Below, one piece after another: positions 40,095 through 46,457 of a stretch of 46,457 nt of DNA. The first letter of the stretch is position 1, and each line of letters begins with the position of its first letter. Position numbers and translations under genes: made by a program. The stretch lies in assembly GCA_035654135.1 (NCBI GenBank), contig DASRXN010000043.1, forward strand, positions 1 through 46,457, written 5' to 3'. The notes beneath the pieces are model-generated. The model made no database searches. It was not told the origin of the DNA and saw only the letters and a program-made list of their open reading frames with translations. The DNA comes from Fen-999 sp035654135. Lineage in GTDB: Bacteria > Pseudomonadota > Gammaproteobacteria > Burkholderiales > Rhodocyclaceae.

Positions 40095-42035
40095 ATGACC
40101 CTTGCCCAACAATTCGACGCGTACCACCTCTGGCGGAATAATGTCACCCACCTGATCGCCCGCCTGCAGTCCTGGCTCGCCGATGGCGACCTGCTCGACA
40201 GTCAGGCCGATCAGCGCCTGCGGCGCATCCGCGGCCGCCTGACTGAAGACAAGCTGGTGGTGGCGTTCGTCGCCGAGTTCTCGCGCGGCAAATCCGAGCT
40301 GATCAACGCCCTCTTCTTTGCCGACCGCGGCGGCCGCGTGCTGCCCTCTTCGGCCGGGCGCACCACCATGTGCCCGACGGAGATCTCCTGGGAGAAGGGG
40401 CAGCTGCCGAATATCGCCCTGCTGCCCATCGAAACGCGAGCCGAAGGAGCCAGCATCGCCGAATTGCGCGGCGTGCCCGAAGCCTGGCAGAGCTTCCCGT
40501 TCGATGCCCAATTGCCAGAAAGCATCGCTGCATCGCTGCGGCGGGTCGGCGAGGTCAAGCGCATGCCGGCCGACGCCGCACAGGCACTTGGCTTCGCGGT
40601 CGGCGACGGTGCCGAGGGCAGCCTGGTCGCCGACGCCGAAGGTCTGGTGGAGATCCCGCGCTGGCGTCACGCCATGATCAGCTTTCCTCATCCGTTGCTG
40701 GAACAGGGTCTTGTCGTGCTTGATACTCCCGGCCTCAACGCCATCGGCGCCGAGCCGGAACTGACTTTGTCGTTGCTACCGAGCGCCCACGCCGTGCTGT
40801 TCATCCTTGCCGCCGACACCGGCGTAACGCAGACCGATCTCTCGATCTGGCGCGACCATGTCGGCAACGGGCCGGCGCGGCTTGTCGTGCTCAACAAAAT
40901 CGACGGCCTCTGGGACGGCTTGCGGCCGAACAGTGAAATTGACGCCGAAATTGGCCGCCAGGTCGAGTCTTGCGGCCGCATCCTCGGCGTGCCCGTGAGC
41001 AGCATCTTTCCGGTCTCGGCCCAGAAGGGGCTGCTCGCCAAGATTACCGGCGATCGCGCGCTGCTGGCGAAAAGCAGGCTGCCAAGGCTGGAAGAAGCAT
41101 TGGCCGAAAGGTTGCTACCTGCCAAACGGGACATCGTCGCTGGTGGCACGGCGGCCGAGGCGCTTCATCTGGCCGGGGAGGCGCGGCAACTGCTGGCCAC
41201 CCGGCTGGCCGCCGCGGACGAACAAATAGGGGAGCTGACGGAATTGCGCGGCAAGAATGAAAGCGTCGTCGCACATACTGTCGGCAGGGTAAAAGGGGAG
41301 AAGGAAACCTACGAGCGCGGCCTGCGCGAGTACTACGCCGTGCGCAGCGTCTTTTCGCAGCTTTCCGAAACGCTGTTTTCCCACCTGGGCATGGAAACCC
41401 TGCGCAGCCACGCCCGCAGGGCCCGGGACACCATGCGCCAGGCACGCTTCACGCCGCAACTAGTGGCGGCCATGGGCGAACTGTTTGCCGCGGCCCGCGA
41501 CAACCTCGACGCGTCGGAGCGGAACATCGTCGAGATCGCCGACATGATGCATGCGATGCACGAAAAGTTCGGCAAGGCGTATGGCGTCGTGCTGGATCCA
41601 CCGCCGGCGTTCTCGCTGGTCGCGCGGCGCCGGCAACTGGATGAACTGGATAGCGGCTTCCGTCGGCAGTTCGGCAGCTTCCTCAATCTGCTGACGCGCG
41701 ACAAGCGCACTCTCACCCAGCAGTTCTTCGAAACCGTCGCCTCACAGATCCGCAAGACCTTCGACCATGCCAACCGTGACGCGGAGTACTGGCTGCGCGC
41801 GCTGATGGCGCCGCTGGAAGGGCAGGTGCGGGAAGTGCAGCGGCAGTTGAAACACCGGCTCGACAGCGTCCGGCGCATTCACGAGGCCGCCGACAGCCTC
41901 GAAGACCGCATCGAAGAACTGATGCAGGAACAATCGCTCCTGAACGCCCGTTTGAACGAACTGGAAGAGCTGGAAGCGGGACTGGAAGCGGCCCTGCGGC
42001 CGCCACAAGGCAAACCGCCGACGACAGCGGCCTAG
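40095..42035 (+). CDS. Bacterial dynamin-like GTPase
   Basis: The 646-aa product has a large GTPase domain of the dynamin superfamily: P-loop AEFSRGKSELINA (G65-K66-S67), switch region with SSAGRTTMCPTEI, G3 LDTPGLNA (D210-G213) and G4 LNKID (267-270). A long helical region follows (about 330-640), including coiled-coil-rich stretches near the C-terminus (EAADSLEDRIEELMQEQSLLNARLNELEE in part). No transmembrane helix is obvious. Bacterial dynamins remodel or fuse membranes and help under envelope stress or phage attack. It is 21 bp after mutM and probably co-transcribed. Family is clear; role is unknown. Confidence 0.84.
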   Translation: MTLAQQFDAYHLWRNNVTHLIARLQSWLADGDLLDSQADQRLRRIRGRLTEDKLVVAFVAEFSRGKSELINALFFADRGGRVLPSSAGRTTMCPTEISWEKGQLPNIALLPIETRAEGASIAELRGVPEAWQSFPFDAQLPESIAASLRRVGEVKRMPADAAQALGFAVGDGAEGSLVADAEGLVEIPRWRHAMISFPHPLLEQGLVVLDTPGLNAIGAEPELTLSLLPSAHAVLFILAADTGVTQTDLSIWRDHVGNGPARLVVLNKIDGLWDGLRPNSEIDAEIGRQVESCGRILGVPVSSIFPVSAQKGLLAKITGDRALLAKSRLPRLEEALAERLLPAKRDIVAGGTAAEALHLAGEARQLLATRLAAADEQIGELTELRGKNESVVAHTVGRVKGEKETYERGLREYYAVRSVFSQLSETLFSHLGMETLRSHARRARDTMRQARFTPQLVAAMGELFAAARDNLDASERNIVEIADMMHAMHEKFGKAYGVVLDPPPAFSLVARRRQLDELDSGFRRQFGSFLNLLTRDKRTLTQQFFETVASQIRKTFDHANRDAEYWLRALMAPLEGQVREVQRQLKHRLDSVRRIHEAADSLEDRIEELMQEQSLLNARLNELEELEAGLEAALRPPQGKPPTTAA

Positions 42036-42041
42036 TTGCGA

Positions 42042-42290
42042 CTACTTGCCGGTCAGCTTCAGGAACTTTGCCATCAGCTGATCGTGACTCTCGACGTGGT
42101 TCGGGTCGGCGGGAATGCAATCGACTGGACACACCTCGCGGCACTGCGGCGTATCGAAGTGGCCGACGCATTCGGTGCACTTGTCCGGGTCGATGATGTA
42201 GATCTCGTCACCCTGTGTAATGGCGTTGTTCGGGCACTCCGGCTCGCACACGTCGCAGTTGATGCATTCGTCGGTAATTATCAGGGCCAT
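42042..42290 (-). CDS. YfhL-type 2[4Fe-4S] ferredoxin
   Basis: The 82-aa product has two cluster motifs: CINCDVCEPECPNNAI and, in the second half, CTECVGHFDTPQCREVCPVDC, with the family's long insertion between the second and third cysteines. It is a low-potential cytoplasmic electron carrier. It follows coaD by 15 bp, a conserved arrangement in betaproteobacteria. Confidence 0.92.
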   Translation of the reverse strand: MALIITDECINCDVCEPECPNNAITQGDEIYIIDPDKCTECVGHFDTPQCREVCPVDCIPADPNHVESHDQLMAKFLKLTGK

Positions 42291-42305
42291 GGTCGCTTAC
42301 CTCTC

Positions 42306-42800
42306 TCAAGAACGTGAAGAACTGATTTTCTCCGCCAACCGGGCCCCCACCAACGGCTGGACGAACTTCGATACATCGCCTCCAAGCACCGCGATCTCCC
42401 TTACCATCGTCGCGGAAATGAACATGTATTGCTCGCCGGGCGTCAGGAATACTGTTTCGACATCCGGGTAGAGATTACGGTTCATGCCCGCCATCTGGAA
42501 CTCGTATTCGAAGTCGGAGACGGCGCGCAGGCCGCGGATGATAACAGTGGCGCCCTGCTGGCGAATGAAGTTCATCAGCAGGCCATCGAAACCGTGCACT
42601 TCCGCATTGGGGAAAACGGAAAGCGCCTCGCGGGCCATCGCCACCCGCTCGTCGAGCGTGAAGAATGGCTTCTTGGTACGACTTTCGGCAATGCCAACCA
42701 CCAGGCGATCGAACAGCTTGCAGGCGCGACGAACCAGATCCTCGTGGCCGCGCGTGAGCGGATCGAAGGTACCCGGATAGACGGCGACTCTGCTGTTCAT
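42306..42800 (-). CDS. coaD: Phosphopantetheine adenylyltransferase CoaD
   Basis: CoaD makes dephospho-CoA from phosphopantetheine and ATP. The 164-aa product has the nucleotidyltransferase motif YPGTFDPLTRGHEDLV, IIRGLRAVSDFEYEFQMAGMNR, and the final FISATMVREIA (ISSTxxR type). The ATG at 42800 overlaps the rsmD stop by 4 nt, the normal rsmD-coaD arrangement. Confidence 0.97.
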   Translation of the reverse strand: MNSRVAVYPGTFDPLTRGHEDLVRRACKLFDRLVVGIAESRTKKPFFTLDERVAMAREALSVFPNAEVHGFDGLLMNFIRQQGATVIIRGLRAVSDFEYEFQMAGMNRNLYPDVETVFLTPGEQYMFISATMVREIAVLGGDVSKFVQPLVGARLAEKISSSRS

Positions 42801-43339
42801 TCGCGTTCCAACAAGTGAAAAAAAACCTGGCCGGCGTGTCCCTCGCGGACGACTCGCCACGGCACGGGCGGCACCACGACTACTTCTGCCTCGACATAGA
42901 CCCGGCCGGACGGCGACACGATTACCGGCAGCAGCGGCCACAGGCGTTCGAGCCACGACTGGCGGTAGGGGGGATCGAGAAATACCAGATCGAACCTCCG
43001 CCCCTGACGGGAACAAGCGGCGGCGAATTCTAGCGCATCCGACCGCTGCACCTCCAGCCGGTCACCACCCAAGGCCGTTGCATTCTGCCGCAAGGTGGCG
43101 AAAACGCGTTGATCTCGCTCAACCAGAACAACGCTCGCGGCATCCCGGGAGGCCGCCTCGAAACCGAGAATGCCGCTGCCGGCGAAGAGATCAAGGCAGG
43201 TCAGCCCGGTCAGATGCTGGCCCAGCCAGTTGAACAGGGTTTCTCGCACCCGGTCCGGCGTCGGTCGCAGGCCTGGCGAGTCGATGACGTTGATCAGGCG
43301 GCTGCGCCATTCGCCACCGGTGATGCGAATGCGGCTCAA
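42797..43339 (-). CDS. rsmD: 16S rRNA guanine-N2 (G966) methyltransferase RsmD
   Basis: RsmD methylates G966 of 16S rRNA. The 180-aa product has RITGGEWRSRLI, RPTPDRVRETLFNWL, the SAM motif CLDLFAGSGILGFEA and the catalytic LDPPY. It overlaps the upstream M16 gene and the downstream coaD by 4 nt each. Confidence 0.96.
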   Translation of the reverse strand: MSRIRITGGEWRSRLINVIDSPGLRPTPDRVRETLFNWLGQHLTGLTCLDLFAGSGILGFEAASRDAASVVLVERDQRVFATLRQNATALGGDRLEVQRSDALEFAAACSRQGRRFDLVFLDPPYRQSWLERLWPLLPVIVSPSGRVYVEAEVVVVPPVPWRVVREGHAGQVFFHLLERE

Positions 43340-44625
43340 TCAGCGGCGACCATGACGGTCATCAGGTTCTCGGGCTTTACATGGCGAGCGAAGGACTCGC
43401 GCACGTCCTTGACCGTCACCGCGCCGACCTTGGCCGGGAAATCGTCCAAATAGGTCAGCGGCAGGCCGAAGAAACCGATGGTCGAAAGATAGCCGAGCAG
43501 CTTGGCATTGCTGTCGATGCGCAGGGCCAGGCCGTCGATCAGGTTCTTCTTCGCCGCCGCCAGTTCCGCTTCGGTCGGCCCACTCTTCATGAAACCGGCG
43601 AGGACTTCGTTGGCGACCTTGAGTGCATCCGCCGCCTGCTCGCGTTTGGTTTGCAGGCCGATCTCGAAGGGCCCTTCCAGCTTACGCGGCGAAAAGTAGG
43701 AATAGACGCTGTAGGCGTAGCCGCGCTTCTCGCGCACTTCCTTTACCAGCCGCGAGACGAAACCGCCACCGCCCAGGCTGTAGTTGCCGACCAGCAGCGC
43801 GAAATAGTCCGGATCGCCGCGCCGCACGGCCGGCAGGCCGACGTGAATATGGCTCTGCGCGGCCGGATGCGCCACCTTGACAATCTCGCTGACCGGCAGT
43901 TTGACCACGGGCAGTGGCACTTCCGGCTGGCCTGCCGGCAGCCCCTCGGTCAGCGACTGCGCAATGCGCTCTGCCTCGACACGGGTAACGTCGCCGATGA
44001 TGGAGACCACTGCCCGCTTCGCCGAATAGTGATCCCGATGGAAGGCGACGAGATCGTCGCGGCCGATGCGGCCGACGCTTTCCGCGCTGGCACTGACGCC
44101 ATAAGGATGGCCGGGGTATATCGCCGCTGCAAAGCGCTTGGCGGCAATGGCGTCCGGTCGCGTATCGGCTTCCTGGATGGCCGCAATGCTGCGCGCCTTC
44201 TCCCGTGCCAACACCGCTTCCGGAAAAGTCGGCTTCGCCAGCACCAGTCGCAGCAGATCCAGCGCCGCATCCCTCTGCTTCGGATAGGCGAGCGTGCGCA
44301 GGGTCACGCCGGCACGATCACTTTCCGCTGTGCCGCCCAGCTTGGCGCCGATGTCGACAAACCGGCCGGAAATCGCTTCCTCGTCCAGATCACCGGCACC
44401 GGCATCTAGCAGGCCCTGGGTAAGCCCTGCCAGGCCGGCCTTGCCTTCGGGATCGTAGGCGGTGCCGGCAGAAAAATCGACCTCGACATCAAGTATCGGC
44501 AGTACATGCGTCTCGACGAAGTACACGCGGGCGCCGGAAGGCGCCACCCAATGCTCGATCTTGACGCCGGCCTCGGCGATCAGCGAAACGGCCATGGCAA
44601 CGGTCGCCAACAGGATCTTCTTCAT
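43336..44625 (-). CDS. M16-family peptidase-like protein, inactive partner
   Basis: The 429-aa product has a signal peptide (MKKILLATVAMAVSLIAEA) and an M16 fold, but in place of the HxxEH zinc motif it reads GLAGLTQGLLDAG, so it cannot bind zinc in the usual way. The C-terminal domain keeps the segment GGGGFVSRLVKEVREKRGYAYSVYS with the substrate-site R and Y. It follows the active M16 subunit by 10 bp; such pairs form heterodimers in which only one is catalytic. Confidence 0.9.
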   Translation of the reverse strand: MKKILLATVAMAVSLIAEAGVKIEHWVAPSGARVYFVETHVLPILDVEVDFSAGTAYDPEGKAGLAGLTQGLLDAGAGDLDEEAISGRFVDIGAKLGGTAESDRAGVTLRTLAYPKQRDAALDLLRLVLAKPTFPEAVLAREKARSIAAIQEADTRPDAIAAKRFAAAIYPGHPYGVSASAESVGRIGRDDLVAFHRDHYSAKRAVVSIIGDVTRVEAERIAQSLTEGLPAGQPEVPLPVVKLPVSEIVKVAHPAAQSHIHVGLPAVRRGDPDYFALLVGNYSLGGGGFVSRLVKEVREKRGYAYSVYSYFSPRKLEGPFEIGLQTKREQAADALKVANEVLAGFMKSGPTEAELAAAKKNLIDGLALRIDSNAKLLGYLSTIGFFGLPLTYLDDFPAKVGAVTVKDVRESFARHVKPENLMTVMVAAD

Positions 44626-44635
44626 GTTTCCTTCC

Positions 44636-45994
44636 TCAGTGGCGCGTCACGACGGCTGACTTTCGCGGCTTCGCCTGATCGACAGACAATGGATCGAGCA
44701 CCGCGACGGTCAGGGTGTCGTCGCCGAAATACTTCTTCGCCACCGCCTGCACCTCCTCGGCCGTCACCGAACGCAACTTCTCGAGCAGCTTGTCGTAATC
44801 GCGCCAGCGGAAGCCGGCAGCCTCGAAGCCACCGATCTCCATCGCCTGGGCCATCATTGAATCGCGCTTGTATACCTGGCCGGCAATGATCTGGGTCTTG
44901 ATGCGCTCCAGTTCCTCTGCCGTCACGCCTTCGTCGCCCACGCGCTTGATTTCCGCCCGCAGCGCGGCTTCCAGTTGGGCCATCGTGTGGCCTTCAGCCG
45001 GCTGGCCATCGAGCATGAACAATGCCTCGCCACGCACGGTGCCATCGTAACCGGCACCGGCTGACTGGGCAATCTTCTGTCCGCGCACCAGATTCTTTGG
45101 CAGGCGCGCTGCGTCGGTGCCATCCAGCACGCCAGCGAGAACTTCCAGCGCGTAGGATTCGCGGTCCTTGTCCACATCCTGCAACCTCGGCACCTTCCAG
45201 GCCATAGACAGGTAGGGCAGCTTGGCCGGCGCCTTCACCGTCACGCGCCGAATGCCCTTCTGCTCGGGCTCGTTCTGCGGCTTGCGCACCGGCAACACTT
45301 TCGGCTTGACACGACCATAAGTCTTCTCGGCTTCGCGAAACACCTGCGCGTGATCGACGTCACCCACCACCAGCAGGTAGGCATTATTTGGCGCGTACCA
45401 GTGCTGATACCAGTCGCGGGCATCCTGCCAGGTCATGTGCTCCAGGTCGTCCATCCAGCCGATGATCGGCCGGCGATAGGGATTCGCCTCGAAGGCCGCA
45501 GCGTTGAGGGCCTCGTGCACCAGTGCCTGGGGGTTGTCCTCGGTACGCATGCGACGCTCTTCCATCACCACTTTCATCTCAGAGGCAAAATCGTCGGGCG
45601 TCAGGCGCAGGTTGGCCATGCGGTCGGCCTCCAGCGCCATCATCCTGGGCAACGCAGCCTTGGGCACGATCTGGAAGTAGGCCGTGTAGTCGCGGCTGGT
45701 AAAGGCGTTGTCGCGGCCACCGGCGTCGGCGACGATCTTGTTGAAGCCGCCCGCCGGCACCTTTTTCGTGCCCTTGAACATCATGTGCTCGAGCATGTGG
45801 GCCACGCCCGAGTAGCCATCCTTCTCGTCCATCGATCCGGCACGGTACCAGACCATGTGCACCGCGCTCGGTGCCCGATGGTCCTCCTTGACGATGACGC
45901 GCATGCCGTTGGCGAGTTGCTCTTCATAGGGATTGGCCAGCGCACCGCCTGCAACGAGCAGCGCCGCCAGGAACAGGGTCTTCGTCATGTCCAT
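44636..45994 (-). CDS. M16-family zinc peptidase, active subunit
   Basis: The 452-aa product has a signal peptide (MDMTKTLFLAALLVAGGALA) and the inverted zinc motif HMLEH (H66, E69, H70) with MKVVMEERR providing the third ligand about 75 residues on. It is a periplasmic peptidase of the mitochondrial-processing-peptidase type. It heads the unit M16-M16-rsmD-coaD-ferredoxin and is divergent from ftsY. The start may be the ATG at 45994 or the one at 45988. Confidence 0.93.
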   Translation of the reverse strand: MDMTKTLFLAALLVAGGALANPYEEQLANGMRVIVKEDHRAPSAVHMVWYRAGSMDEKDGYSGVAHMLEHMMFKGTKKVPAGGFNKIVADAGGRDNAFTSRDYTAYFQIVPKAALPRMMALEADRMANLRLTPDDFASEMKVVMEERRMRTEDNPQALVHEALNAAAFEANPYRRPIIGWMDDLEHMTWQDARDWYQHWYAPNNAYLLVVGDVDHAQVFREAEKTYGRVKPKVLPVRKPQNEPEQKGIRRVTVKAPAKLPYLSMAWKVPRLQDVDKDRESYALEVLAGVLDGTDAARLPKNLVRGQKIAQSAGAGYDGTVRGEALFMLDGQPAEGHTMAQLEAALRAEIKRVGDEGVTAEELERIKTQIIAGQVYKRDSMMAQAMEIGGFEAAGFRWRDYDKLLEKLRSVTAEEVQAVAKKYFGDDTLTVAVLDPLSVDQAKPRKSAVVTRH

Positions 45995-46080
45995 GTAAGG
46001 GCTTCTGTTAAAATGATTTTTCTTGATCGGGCATGATAACCCGGCTCCGCGCTTCATGTTCGCTTGTGACACCTATCCCC

Positions 46081-46457
46081 ATGTTTGGTTTCCTGAAGAA
46101 GAACGAGACTGCCGCCGAGGAGAAAAAAACCTCCTGGACCGAGCGCCTCAAGACCGGCTTGGCCAAGACCCGCGGCCAGATCGGCGGCTTGTTCAAGCGC
46201 GGCAAGATCGACGACGAGCTGCTCGAAGAGCTTGAATCGACGCTGCTGATGGCCGATTGCGGCATCGATGCCACGCAATGGCTGCTGACGGAACTCAAAT
46301 CACGAGTCAAACAGCACAAGCTGGAAACGCCGGATCAACTCCGCCAAGCCCTGATCGAACTGCTGGAAAGTCTGCTCTCACCGCTGGAACAAGGCCTCGA
46401 CCTCTCGACGCACAAGCCGTTCATCATCATGATCGCGGGCGTCAACGGCGCCGGCAA
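46081..46457 (+). CDS. ftsY: Signal recognition particle receptor FtsY, N-terminal part
   Basis: FtsY is the SRP receptor GTPase that delivers nascent membrane proteins to the translocon. The visible 125 residues start MFGFLKKNE, have a short charged A domain, then the N domain (LLEELESTLLMADCGIDATQWLL), and reach the beginning of the G domain at IAGVNGAGK, where the window ends inside the P-loop. Order next to the M16 pair and rsmD is typical of the group. Confidence 0.95.
   Translation, partial: MFGFLKKNETAAEEKKTSWTERLKTGLAKTRGQIGGLFKRGKIDDELLEELESTLLMADCGIDATQWLLTELKSRVKQHKLETPDQLRQALIELLESLLSPLEQGLDLSTHKPFIIMIAGVNGAG

Overview
The window is a GC-rich chromosomal segment of a betaproteobacterium, most likely from the Rhodocyclales/Nitrosomonadales side of the class. 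This is inferred from gene content and order, because no 16S gene is present. Clues are the clusters ftsY / two M16 peptidases / rsmD / coaD / YfhL-type ferredoxin; tRNA-Gln-prs-rplY-pth-ychF next to ispE-lolB-TPR; glnA-ntrB-ntrC followed by birA-coaX; and coaE-zapD. Genes are tightly packed, with many 4-nt stop/start overlaps. I see no phage genes, insertion sequences, CRISPR arrays or degraded genes.

Region 1 (1-5.4 kb) holds the end of an unknown gene, queC, and an accessory-looking locus: a YeeE/TsuA-type sulfur-compound permease, an exported methionine-rich protein made of twelve exact-length 25-residue repeats, and an exported DUF302 protein. Two tRNA-Lys genes with a near-ideal promoter and terminator follow, then an exported OB-fold protein. 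Region 2 (5.4-10.7 kb) has dodecin, zapD, coaE, a SPOR protein, a TrpB2-type enzyme and a DUF4139 protein. Region 3 (10.8-15.7 kb) has an unrecognised 387-aa protein, an orphan TRAP-type binding protein, and a redox group (TlpA-like thioredoxin, small cytochrome c, CHRD protein, exported peroxiredoxin).

Region 4 (15.7-23.1 kb, minus strand) is the nitrogen-control block: glnA, a DUF4124 protein, ntrB and ntrC, then birA, coaX and a bacterial homologue of the mitochondrial AAA protein BCS1. The glnA promoter can be read directly: a sigma-54 element with two NtrC-type sites 32 bp apart, one lying over the stop codon of the neighbouring cation-efflux gene. Region 5 (23.1-32.5 kb) has that CDF transporter, nadA, an EEP phosphohydrolase with a ClsB-type cardiolipin synthase, gluQ (its 3' end overlaps clsB), a thioredoxin, a PaaI thioesterase, a membrane protein, an HDOD protein, a putative secreted zinc peptidase, and a small secreted protein behind an IscR-like operator and a long leader.

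Region 6 (32.5-46.5 kb) is mostly core: ychF, pth, rplY, prs, tRNA-Gln, ispE, lolB (apparently starting at CTG), a TPR protein, mutM, a dynamin-like GTPase, ferredoxin, coaD, rsmD, the M16 pair and the start of ftsY. Three CoA genes (coaE, coaX, coaD) and two queuosine-linked genes (queC, gluQ) lie in separate clusters.

The best candidates for undescribed biology are the permease / Met-repeat / DUF302 locus (1129-4354) and the IscR-like-controlled secreted protein (31819-32464). All functions are read from motifs and remembered family features; no database search was run.
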